From: Bacteroidales bacterium
Lineage (GTDB): Bacteria > Bacteroidota > Bacteroidia > Bacteroidales > JAOZVK01
Reading direction: 5' to 3'
Length of the DNA stretch: 5,313 nt
Assembly: GCA_029938185.1 (NCBI GenBank)
Contig: JAOZVK010000418.1
Span: forward strand, 1 to 5,313
Numbering within the stretch: position 1 is the stretch's first letter; each line of letters starts with the position of its first letter. The notes under the pieces are model-generated. The model was not told the origin of the DNA. It saw only the letters and a list, made by a program, of their open reading frames with translations, and did no database searches. Of this stretch, positions 1 to 5,220 are shown one piece after another. A program made the translations under genes and the position numbers.

Positions 1-262
1 TTCCTCCAATTTGTTTATTTAAATCTTTGATAATTTGTTTTAAATTTTGAAAATCCTTATCAGTTTCCTTAAACATTTCATTGGTTTCTTCAAACTTTTC
101 TGTTAAAAGCCTATCTGTTTCTTTAAACTTTTTATCAGTTTCATTAAATTTTTCAGTCAGAATTCTATCATTTTCTTTCATTGATTTACTTGTTTCTGCC
201 TGTGTTATAGAAATTGTTGTAAGCAACTGACTAATTTCTTCAAATGTATAATGCTTTTCCAT
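1..262 (-). CDS. Partial coiled-coil protein, N-terminal 87 residues (DUF3782-like helix)
   Basis: An open frame runs from ATG at 262 to the left window edge without a stop, giving 87 residues plus one base. It begins MEKHYTFEEISQLL and is then almost wholly charged helix: from about residue 30 there are repeated TEKFxET / KFKETD units with Phe or Leu at regular spacing, ending in the segment LNKQIGG. Low-complexity FKETD-type coiled coils ending in a QIGG-like turn are familiar, from memory, in Bacteroidota and cyanobacterial proteins where the helix precedes a PD-(D/E)XK nuclease-like domain (DUF3782/DUF1626-type annotations). That C-terminal domain would lie outside the window, so enzymatic activity cannot be judged. 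No signal peptide or membrane segment is visible, which suggests a cytoplasmic protein. The start is supported by being the first ATG of the frame, lying about 33 bases after a TAnnTTTG-like element. It is transcribed divergently from the TonB receptor. The frame is too short for many ORF callers but the codon pattern is convincing. Confidence 0.8.
   Translation of the reverse strand, partial: MEKHYTFEEISQLLTTISITQAETSKSMKENDRILTEKFNETDKKFKETDRLLTEKFEETNEMFKETDKDFQNLKQIIKDLNKQIGG
62..169 (-). repeat. Imperfect 54-bp tandem duplication encoding coiled-coil repeats
   Basis: Within the partial coiled-coil gene, codons 32-49 (bases 169 to 116) and codons 50-67 (bases 115 to 62) encode two 18-residue units. 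The first begins DRILTEKFNETD and the second DRLLTEKFEETN, and both end FKET. A unit of 18 residues equals one heptad plus one hendecad, so the helix keeps its hydrophobic stripe when a unit is added or lost. The two DNA units differ at many positions, so the duplication is not recent. In-frame expansion and contraction of such units is a plausible source of length variation among relatives. Confidence 0.75.
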
Positions 263-294
263 CTCATTAATTGTATTAATTTGAACACTTTTTA

Positions 295-302
295 CAAAGT
301 TA
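295..302 (-). promoter_or_regulatory. Possible -7 element for the coiled-coil gene
   Basis: Read on the minus strand, positions 302-295 are TAACTTTG, an exact fit to the Bacteroidota -7 consensus TAnnTTTG. It would place the transcript start about 25-30 bases before the ATG at 262, a sensible leader length. No TTG-type -33 box is seen 17-23 bases further upstream (positions 320-328), so the call rests on the -7 element alone and a chance match in AT-rich DNA is possible. Confidence 0.4.
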
Positions 303-346
303 TGAAGTTTTTGTGATATAACATAATATTTACAGTGATATAATAT

Positions 347-434
347 AGTAGTCTAATAAAAGTTTTTCGATATTTGCATATTACATAGAATCTAAAAAGA
401 ATGCGTAAGCCACATTAAAAGGTCGAAGACCTTA
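347..434 (+). repeat. Repeat A copy 1 (two-module interspersed repeat)
   Basis: Two modules are shared with the downstream spacer. Module 1 (347-383, containing AAAAGTTTTTCGA) matches 3294-3330 at about 30 of 37 positions. Module 2 (402-433) is the core: TGCGTAAGCCACATTAAA followed by the palindrome AAGGTCGAAGACCTT, which has 6-bp arms and a GAA loop. Reverse-complemented, the core matches 3591-3623 with two mismatches and one gap. The modules are separated by 18 unconserved bases here and by 32 in copy 3. The repeat is intergenic, with the palindrome pointing toward the TonB receptor. It has no coding capacity. REP-like, MITE-remnant and structured-RNA explanations all remain open. Confidence 0.7.
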
Positions 435-453
435 TATTCCAAAACCTAATCAT

Positions 454-475
454 CTGCAAAAAATTAAATTTGCAG
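454..475. repeat. Small hairpin CTGCAAA / TTTGCAG
   Basis: A perfect 7-bp inverted repeat (CTGCAAA at 454-460, TTTGCAG at 469-475) encloses an 8-base A/T loop and is followed by TTTTAAT. The spacing of TGCAAA, eight bases, TTTGCAGT recurs exactly at 5171-5192. It could be a weak terminator for transcription leaving repeat A or part of a further repeat family. The -7-like TAAATTTG at 465-472 overlaps its right arm. Confidence 0.4.
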
Positions 476-650
476 TTTTAATAAAATAAAATAAAAATTT
501 ATGTAATAAAAATAATTTTGTTGTGTCATATATGTAAAAATAAGATATTCAACTTGCATAACATTATAAAATTAAGACCTTGTGTTATGAAAGATTAAAA
601 TAAATTGAATAGTTTAATAAACAAATTTTAAATAAATTAAAGTTTTACAA

Positions 651-3119
651 ATGAAGCAAATATTATTATTTATGTTATTTATTGGGATTTTTTCGGCAAA
701 TGCCCAAAACGGAAAAAGAAAATTTAATCGTGAAAATATGCCAAAAGAAGGTATTCTGGTTGGGAAAATCTTAGATGCTCAAACAAACAAACCTGTTGAA
801 TATTCAAATGTTGTTTTGTATAGAATGCGAGATTCATCAATGGTAGCTGGAAAAGTTACAGATAAAAATGGTGAATTTGCTATGAGAAAACTTCCTTATG
901 GAAAATTTTATTTAGTTGCCAATTTTATTGGTTACAATAAAAAGCACGTAAATAAAATTGTTATATTTCCAAAGAAAAAATTTGTCAAATTACCCGACAT
1001 CAAACTCACACAATCAACAAAAGAGCTAAATGAGGTAAATATAATTGCAGATAAGCAACATGTCGAATATAAGATTGATAAAAAAGTGGTGAATATTAGT
1101 CAGGATTTACAATCAACTGGAGGTTCGGCTGTTGATGCTCTCGAAAATACACCATCAGTAAGTACCGATATGGAAGGAAATGTTACTCTTAGAGGAAGCT
1201 CAAATTTTACTGTTCTTATTGACGGAAAACCAACAATTTTGGAAGGTAGCGAAGCATTGGAACAAATTCCTGCAAGTGCAATTAACAATATCGAAATAAT
1301 AACAAATCCATCGGCAAAATATGATCCCGAAGGAATAGCAGGGATTATAAATATAATAATGAAAAAACAAAATAAAGGAGGATTTAATGGTATTATTAAT
1401 TTATCGGCAAGTACTGGAAATAGGTATAAATCGGATATTTTATTAAATTACAGAAAAGAAAAATTTAATATTTTTGGAGGATTTGAATATAATAAAAGAG
1501 GTTTTACTGGCGAAAGGTCTTTGTATAGAGAAACATATGACAAAGATAATGATAATACTTCATACATTTTAACTGATGGCGATAGAGAACGTTTTCATGG
1601 TGGATATAAGGCAAAAGGTGGTTTTGATTTATATTTGAATAATAAAAATACAATATCTATTTCGGGCGAATATGGAATCAGAGATCTTAAAGGGAGTGCG
1701 CTTTCGACTAATAAAATTTATACTATTCCAGCAACAACAAGTTCGTTTTATATTACTGATAACAGTAAAGAAAAAGATAGAAGTTTTTATACTGTAAATT
1801 TTAATTATTCACTTAAATTTAATGAAGGTGGACATGAGTTATTAAGTTCAATTTATTATTCTGATAACAGTGGTAATGAAAATAAAGAGGATAACCAATA
1901 TATTACTGATGACAATTTTATTAGAACTACCGACCTTGCCAGCAGACAACTATCTTTAGAAGAAAGTAAAAACAATAGTATCAGAGCCAAACTTGATTAC
2001 TCATTACCTTTTCAGAGTGGTTCAAAACTTGAAATAGGTTATCAATATAGATATGATTTTGGAGATGCTGATTTTAATTACAAAAATTTTAATAATACAA
2101 CTAACACATGGGATTTAGATGCAAGCAAAAATAGCAATTTAGAATTTACAAGAAATATTCAAGCATTTTATACTACATATTCTGGACAAATCGTAGGTCT
2201 AAAATATTTGCTTGGTGCAAGAGGCGAGTATACCGATAGAGAGATAAAATTAGTTAATACGAATGACAGTTATCTTATTGACCGTTTTGATTTTTTCCCA
2301 AGTATTCATTTATCAAAACAGTTGAGCAAAAATCATCAGTTACAAGCAAGTTATAGCCGAAGAATTCACCGCCCCAGAGAACGCTATCTTGACCCATTTA
2401 CAAATTACATTGACCCTCTAAATATTAGAGTGGGGAATCCTGAATTAAAACCTGAATATATAGATTCATACGAACTGAATTATCAGTTTAGGTTTGCAAG
2501 ATCTTTTGTTTCATTTGAGGCATATTACCGTCAAACTAATAATAAAATAAACAGAGTGAGAACATTACAGGAGGATAATATAATGCTACACACATTCGAT
2601 AATATTGAGAAAGATTTTGCAAGAGGAATAGAGTTTATGGCAAATATTGAACTTTACAAGTGGTGGAAAATTAATTTAACTGCTAACTTTTTTAATTATC
2701 AAATAAAAGGCGAAGTACTTGATACTGACGTAAATCAAGCTACAAATACATGGAATACAAGAATGAGTATGACATTTAAACTTCCTTGGCAAACGCGACT
2801 TCAGTTTATGGGATTTTATGCAGGCCCCTCAGTAACAGCGCAAGGCGATAGAGATGAGTTTATGTTTACAAGCGTTGCATTACGTAAAGAATTTTTTAAA
2901 CGTCGTGCCAGTATATCTCTTAGTGCCAGAGATATTTTTGGTTCAATGAAATTTAGGTTTAATTCTTCTACACCCGATTATATGGTTAGGTATGAGTTTA
3001 CAAGAGAATCTCCAATTTTTACAATTAATCTAAGCTACAAAATAAATAATTATAAAAAGAAAAGAGGTAAAAGAGAAGGAATGGATAATGATATAAATGG
3101 TGGTGGTGATGATATATAA
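651..3119 (+). CDS. TonB-dependent receptor with carboxypeptidase-regulatory-like domain and outer-membrane beta-barrel
   Basis: An 822-residue outer-membrane active transporter that should take up a large or scarce ligand using TonB/ExbBD energy; the substrate is not predictable. A Sec signal peptide is clear (MKQILLFMLFIGIFSANAQ, cleavage near residue 19). Residues about 34-118 form a carboxypeptidase-regulatory-like beta-sandwich (GKILDAQTNKPVEYSNV, VTDKNGEF, LPYGKFYL, IGY). Residues about 124-134 (ELNEVNIIAD) resemble the TonB-box/plug junction. The plug follows to about residue 240, with NTPSV, GNVTLRGSSNFTVLIDGKP, IEIITNPSAKYDPEG and IINIIMKK. The rest is a barrel of the OMP_b-brl_3 type, including the signature GNPELKPE at 595-602. 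After the probable last strand (INLSYKINNY) comes a basic then Gly/Asp-rich tail ending NGGGDDI. Length is normal for this non-SusC family, and no susD-like gene is adjacent. The start is the only ATG that keeps the signal peptide intact. It is probably monocistronic: a long hairpin-forming repeat begins within ten bases of the stop. Confidence 0.95.
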   Translation: MKQILLFMLFIGIFSANAQNGKRKFNRENMPKEGILVGKILDAQTNKPVEYSNVVLYRMRDSSMVAGKVTDKNGEFAMRKLPYGKFYLVANFIGYNKKHVNKIVIFPKKKFVKLPDIKLTQSTKELNEVNIIADKQHVEYKIDKKVVNISQDLQSTGGSAVDALENTPSVSTDMEGNVTLRGSSNFTVLIDGKPTILEGSEALEQIPASAINNIEIITNPSAKYDPEGIAGIINIIMKKQNKGGFNGIINLSASTGNRYKSDILLNYRKEKFNIFGGFEYNKRGFTGERSLYRETYDKDNDNTSYILTDGDRERFHGGYKAKGGFDLYLNNKNTISISGEYGIRDLKGSALSTNKIYTIPATTSSFYITDNSKEKDRSFYTVNFNYSLKFNEGGHELLSSIYYSDNSGNENKEDNQYITDDNFIRTTDLASRQLSLEESKNNSIRAKLDYSLPFQSGSKLEIGYQYRYDFGDADFNYKNFNNTTNTWDLDASKNSNLEFTRNIQAFYTTYSGQIVGLKYLLGARGEYTDREIKLVNTNDSYLIDRFDFFPSIHLSKQLSKNHQLQASYSRRIHRPRERYLDPFTNYIDPLNIRVGNPELKPEYIDSYELNYQFRFARSFVSFEAYYRQTNNKINRVRTLQEDNIMLHTFDNIEKDFARGIEFMANIELYKWWKINLTANFFNYQIKGEVLDTDVNQATNTWNTRMSMTFKLPWQTRLQFMGFYAGPSVTAQGDRDEFMFTSVALRKEFFKRRASISLSARDIFGSMKFRFNSSTPDYMVRYEFTRESPIFTINLSYKINNYKKKRGKREGMDNDINGGGDDI

Positions 3120-3124
3120 GGTTT

Positions 3125-3157
3125 AAGCTCTTTGACTTATTTAATGTTGCTTACGTA
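3125..3157 (-). repeat. Repeat A copy 2
   Basis: The 33-base core matches copy 4 (3591-3623) at 28 of 33 positions, including the unbroken block TATTTAATGTTGCTTA. The palindrome half is decayed (AAGCTCTTTGACTT instead of AAGGTCTTCGACCT). It starts only five bases after the receptor stop codon and lies in inverted orientation to copy 1, so copies 1 and 2 bracket the receptor gene. Confidence 0.7.
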
Positions 3158-3181
3158 TATGGATGCATAAGCAACATTAAA
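3140..3181. repeat. Long hairpin: repeat A copy 2 facing a half copy
   Basis: Perfect 14-bp arms (TTTAATGTTGCTTA at 3140-3153, TAAGCAACATTAAA at 3168-3181) continue inward through one C/A mismatch, a G-C pair, a G-T wobble and two A/T pairs to an ATGG loop. The stem is thus about 19 bp. The right arm is a half copy of repeat A (3164-3183) in opposite orientation. It sits 20 bases after the receptor stop codon, so it would cap the 3' end of that mRNA. No T-tract follows on either strand, so it is not a canonical intrinsic terminator, but it could stabilise the message or act with the downstream T-run. Confidence 0.75.
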
Positions 3182-3183
3182 AG

Positions 3184-3213
3184 TTTGTGAATCAAAAAAA
3201 AAGATTACTTTTG
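3184..3213 (+). promoter_or_regulatory. Bacteroidota-type promoter candidate (TTTG, 18 bases, TACTTTTG)
   Basis: TTTG at 3184-3187 and TACTTTTG at 3206-3213 fit the -33 (TTTG/TTG) and -7 (TAnnTTTG) consensus with an 18-base spacer, inside the usual 17-23 range. This is the best promoter match found in the window. Transcription would begin near 3218-3220, directly at the hairpin of 3221-3258. The next coding start on this strand is 3763, so it drives either a short RNA or a leader of about 540 bases for the hydrolase. The run of A's in the spacer makes coincidence possible. Confidence 0.45.
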
Positions 3214-3220
3214 TCAAATT

Positions 3221-3258
3221 CAAAAAAAGTATTCAAGTGGAAGTTTTTACTTTTTTTG
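3221..3258 (+). terminator. A-tract/T-tract hairpin, possible terminator or attenuator
   Basis: A perfect 11-bp inverted repeat, CAAAAAAAGTA (3221-3231) and TACTTTTTTTG (3248-3258), encloses a 16-base loop. The right arm holds seven consecutive T's, so a minimal AAGT/ACTT stem followed by U's would resemble an intrinsic terminator. However, the stem has little G+C and would be weak. It could end transcripts that read past the receptor hairpin, or cut short those starting at the 3184-3213 promoter candidate. Confidence 0.4.
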
Positions 3259-3293
3259 TATAAATCTTACATCCTGAAATATGGTCAATTATA

Positions 3294-3395
3294 AGTACTG
3301 TTACAAAAGTTTTTCGACATTTACTTATTAATAACCTCCTGATTAAATTGCCTTTGTACTAATGCGTAAGCAACTATAAATAGATCGAAGACTGG
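3294..3395 (+). repeat. Repeat A copy 3 (two modules)
   Basis: Module 1 (3294-3330, with AAAAGTTTTTCGA) aligns without gaps to 347-383 at about 30 of 37 positions. Module 2 (3363-3395) begins TGCGTAAGCAACTATAAA and continues TAGATCGAAGAC; it matches the reverse complement of copy 4 at 26 of 33 positions. The palindrome is decayed on the right side (GATCGAAGACT). It has the same strand and order as copy 1, so the two modules belong to one repeat unit of roughly 85-100 bp. Confidence 0.65.
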
Positions 3396-3623
3396 GGTGT
3401 TAATAATTGGGGTTTTTAGCCCTATAAAATCATGCAAGTTTTAAGATATAAATACTGAATATTGAAGAAGGAATTTTGAATTATGAAGTAAAAAGATTTC
3501 TAATTAGGCAATTCACAATAAATAATTAGCCAATTTGCACGCAGGTATTTTAAGCTTTAACAATTCAAAAAATACGATAATATCGGGAATAAGGTCTTCG
3601 ACCTATTTAATGTTGCTTATGCA
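3363..3623. mobile_element. MITE-like unit with 30-bp terminal inverted repeats
   Basis: Positions 3363-3392 and 3594-3623 are inverted repeats matching at 26 of 30 positions (core copies 3 and 4 of repeat A, TGCrTAAGC ends outward, GGTCGAAGAC ends inward), giving a 261-bp unit. The 201-bp interior has no ORF. Size, non-coding interior and long imperfect terminal repeats resemble a miniature inverted-repeat element. Against this, no convincing target-site duplication is visible at the ends and the same cores occur singly elsewhere, so the arrangement may only be two nearby opposed repeat copies. No transposase is present. Confidence 0.4.
3591..3623 (-). repeat. Repeat A copy 4 (best-preserved core)
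   Basis: On the plus strand this reads AAGGTCTTCGACCT followed by ATTTAATGTTGCTTATGCA. The AGGTC-TTC-GACCT palindrome is intact, as in copy 1, and the TTTAATGTTGCTTA block is identical to both arms of the 3140-3181 hairpin. It is oriented toward copy 3 and forms the right end of the 261-bp unit. A module-1 match on its outer side is not convincing. Confidence 0.7.
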
Positions 3624-3707
3624 AGAATAAACCATAAAAAAAGCATCAAAAAGTAACTATTGAGAACTTACTAATTTTACTTCTATAAAAATGTTATCAA
3701 TCTGAAT

Positions 3708-3747
3708 ATTGTACCATTGTATAATTGAATAATTGAACCATTGAAAG
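3708..3747 (+). repeat. Five 8-bp tandem repeats (ATTGnAnn) before the hydrolase
   Basis: ATTG occurs at 3708, 3716, 3724, 3732 and 3740, exactly every eight bases: ATTGTACC, ATTGTATA, ATTGAATA, ATTGAACC, ATTGAAAG. The array ends 15 bases before the ATG at 3763, so it lies in the promoter or 5' leader of the hydrolase gene. ATTGAAC-type short tandem repeats are, from memory, common in intergenic DNA of this phylum. Changes in unit number would alter promoter spacing or leader length without touching the reading frame. Confidence 0.65.
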
Positions 3748-3762
3748 TATAACAATATTGAA

Positions 3763-4950
3763 ATGACAAAATTTTATATAAAAGATACAATATTTATTCT
3801 TATGCTTATAATAAGTGTAATGATTTCATGCAATAATAAACAAAAAATTCTTCCAAATGCTCATAAAATATATATTTCAGATACTAGTCTAAATCGTAAA
3901 CATGATACTAAATTAACATATAAAATTGATACATTATTTAAATCTTTTTGTGAAAATACAAAATTTAATGGAGTTGTTTTGGTAGCCAAAGAACAAAATA
4001 TTATTTATGAAAATAAAAGTGGATACTCAAATTTTAAAAACAAAAAACTAATAACAACAAAATCAGTATTTCAAATAGCTTCAATATCAAAACAATTTAC
4101 AGCAATGGCAATTATGATTTTAAATGAGCAACAAAAGCTCAATTATGATGATTCCATTCAAAAATATATACCAAATTTTCCATATAAAGGAATAACAATA
4201 AAAATGCTATTAACTCATCGCTCTGGTTTATCCAACTATATGTATTTTTGTGACAAATACACTAATAAAGAAACAACTATATATAACAAAGATGTTCTAA
4301 AATTTATTATCGACAGTATACCCGAACCATATTACCCACCCAACTATACATATGATTATTGCAACACAAACTATGTTTTGTTAGCATTAATTGTTGAAAT
4401 AATATCAAATCAATCATTTACAAATTTTATGCAAGAAAATATTTTTATTCCTTTAAAAATGAATGATACGTATATATATATAAAAGATATACAAACACGT
4501 ATACCAAATTCAACAACTGGCTATCATTATAGATGGCTTAAAGCATTACCTATTTATATTGATGGAGCTGTTGGAGACAAAGGCATATATACAACCGTCG
4601 AAGATTTATATCGCTGGGATAAAGCACTATATACAAGCAAACTTATTGAATATAAGAATTTAATAAAAGCTTTTGAGCCAGGTAGCCCCGAAAAAAAAGG
4701 AAAGAAAAACTATGGTTTTGGTTGGAGATTGATTAAATGTGATTCCACTAACAGATTAATATATCATGGAGGTTGGTGGCGAGGTCACAATTCTATTTTT
4801 GTTAGAGATACAACAAACAAACTAACAATAATTTTGCTTTCAAATAGCAGAAACAGACAGATATATTCACTTTTTAAAGATATTTATAAAATAATTAATT
4901 TAGAGGCATATACTAACTGCTTTGAAACAATTGGTAATATAAATCTTTAA
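3763..4950 (+). CDS. Serine hydrolase lipoprotein, beta-lactamase/PBP4* superfamily (class C fold)
   Basis: A 395-residue hydrolase of the PF00144 type, whose members act on D-Ala peptides, beta-lactams or esters; the real substrate is unknown. Residues 1-23 form a lipoprotein signal (hydrophobic FILMLIISVMIS then Cys23). No acidic export signal follows Cys23 (CNNKQ), so periplasmic rather than surface location is more likely (inference). Catalytic motifs are in order: SxxK as Ser107-Ile-Ser-Lys110 within FQIASISKQFTAMAIMIL, the family segment LLTHRSGLSNY at 149-159, YxN as Tyr199-Cys-Asn201 within YDYCNTNYVLLALIVE, and the third motif as His335-Gly-Gly within YHGGWWRGHNSIFVRD. The last replaces the KTG of true beta-lactamases, as is usual in peptidase/esterase-like members. 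Length is normal and no frameshift is seen. The gene is very AT-rich with frequent ATA codons, more so than the receptor gene. It stands alone, with a hairpin terminator 39 bases after the stop. Antibiotic resistance should not be assumed. Confidence 0.93.
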   Translation: MTKFYIKDTIFILMLIISVMISCNNKQKILPNAHKIYISDTSLNRKHDTKLTYKIDTLFKSFCENTKFNGVVLVAKEQNIIYENKSGYSNFKNKKLITTKSVFQIASISKQFTAMAIMILNEQQKLNYDDSIQKYIPNFPYKGITIKMLLTHRSGLSNYMYFCDKYTNKETTIYNKDVLKFIIDSIPEPYYPPNYTYDYCNTNYVLLALIVEIISNQSFTNFMQENIFIPLKMNDTYIYIKDIQTRIPNSTTGYHYRWLKALPIYIDGAVGDKGIYTTVEDLYRWDKALYTSKLIEYKNLIKAFEPGSPEKKGKKNYGFGWRLIKCDSTNRLIYHGGWWRGHNSIFVRDTTNKLTIILLSNSRNRQIYSLFKDIYKIINLEAYTNCFETIGNINL

Positions 4951-4988
4951 AATTTAAGTTTTTATACTAAAAAAGGTTGAAAACTTAT

Positions 4989-5017
4989 CTTTCCAAAAGT
5001 TTTAATCTTTTGGAAAG
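4989..5017 (+). terminator. Probable terminator hairpin of the serine hydrolase gene
   Basis: Perfect 11-bp arms CTTTCCAAAAG (4989-4999) and CTTTTGGAAAG (5007-5017) flank a 7-base loop TTTTAAT, starting 39 bases after the hydrolase stop codon. The downstream tract TTCTAATAA is only weakly T-rich. The perfect stem and its position make it the likely 3' end of the transcript; symmetry means it could also serve an opposing transcript from the right. Confidence 0.65.
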
Positions 5018-5170
5018 TTCTAATAACTATGATATAATTGACAATACAATAGTTTTAAATTAACCCTAATTGAGTATAACTCTTTAAGCGTAACATATCA
5101 CAGAATGAGTTTTCTGTCAAAAATGTTGTGGTTTGAAACATGTCACATATTCTTACTTATTCAGAACGCT

Positions 5171-5220
5171 TGCAAATTTGACTGTTTGCAGTATAAAACT
5201 AAGTCCATTGGACTTTACTG
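5171..5220. repeat. Compound palindrome cluster
   Basis: TGCAAA (5171-5176) and TTTGCA (5185-5190) enclose eight bases. Overlapping this, CAGTA (5189-5193) pairs with TACTG (5216-5220) around a 7-base bulge and the nearly perfect palindrome AAGTCCATTGGACTT (5201-5215, 6-bp arms, ATT loop). ACTGTTTG occurs at both 5181 and 5217 as a direct repeat. This is more symmetry than a simple terminator needs and suggests a REP-like repeat or a structured RNA. No T-tract follows on the plus strand. Confidence 0.5.

Larger units (their letters stand above)
263..650. other. Divergent intergenic region, AT-rich
   Basis: This 388-bp spacer lies between the divergent coiled-coil gene and the TonB receptor. 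It contains repeat A copy 1 (347-434), a 7-bp hairpin (454-475) and long A/T runs. On the plus strand two octamers fit the -7 consensus TAnnTTTG (TAAATTTG at 465-472 and TAATTTTG at 513-520), but neither has a TTG box at the expected distance upstream, so the receptor promoter cannot be placed with confidence. No purine-rich Shine-Dalgarno sequence precedes the ATG at 651; the leader is A/T-rich, as usual in this phylum. No small ORF worth reporting was seen. Confidence 0.6.
3120..3762. other. Repeat-filled intergenic region between receptor and hydrolase
   Basis: All six frames are broken by frequent stops and no protein gene is supported over these 643 bp. The spacer holds, in order: repeat A copy 2 and an opposed half copy forming a long hairpin (3125-3183), a promoter-like pair (3184-3213), an A-tract/T-tract hairpin (3221-3258), repeat A copy 3 (3294-3395), about 200 bp of AT-rich DNA with loose GAAT/TTGAA repetition (3396-3590), repeat A copy 4 (3591-3623), and an 8-bp tandem repeat (3708-3747) running up to the hydrolase leader. 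This density of repeats looks like accumulated mobile or repetitive debris rather than a decayed gene. Confidence 0.7.

Noticed and set aside
513..520. TAATTTTG as the receptor promoter
   Set aside because: The octamer fits the -7 consensus, but positions 480-496 contain no TTG for a -33 box and such matches are expected by chance in DNA this AT-rich.
1100..1288. A 62-codon minus-strand open frame inside the TonB receptor gene
   Set aside because: It is antisense to the plug-domain coding region, which is conserved and certain on the plus strand. It shows no recognisable motif and is a shadow of the real gene.
651..3119. SusC-type polysaccharide-utilisation transporter
   Set aside because: At 822 residues it is shorter than typical SusC proteins of about 1000, the barrel resembles the OMP_b-brl_3 family, and no SusD lipoprotein or glycoside hydrolase is adjacent.
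3363..3623. Integron attC site or CRISPR repeat explanation for the repeat A copies
   Set aside because: The GTTGCTTA and TAAGCAAC blocks do not fit attC core boxes (GTTRRRY / RYYYAAC), no integrase is present, and the copies are in mixed orientation without uniform spacers.
3763..4950. Calling the serine hydrolase a beta-lactamase resistance gene
   Set aside because: The SxxK and YxN motifs are shared by the whole superfamily, while the third motif is HGG rather than KTG. That is typical of peptidase/esterase-like members and gives no evidence of antibiotic hydrolysis.
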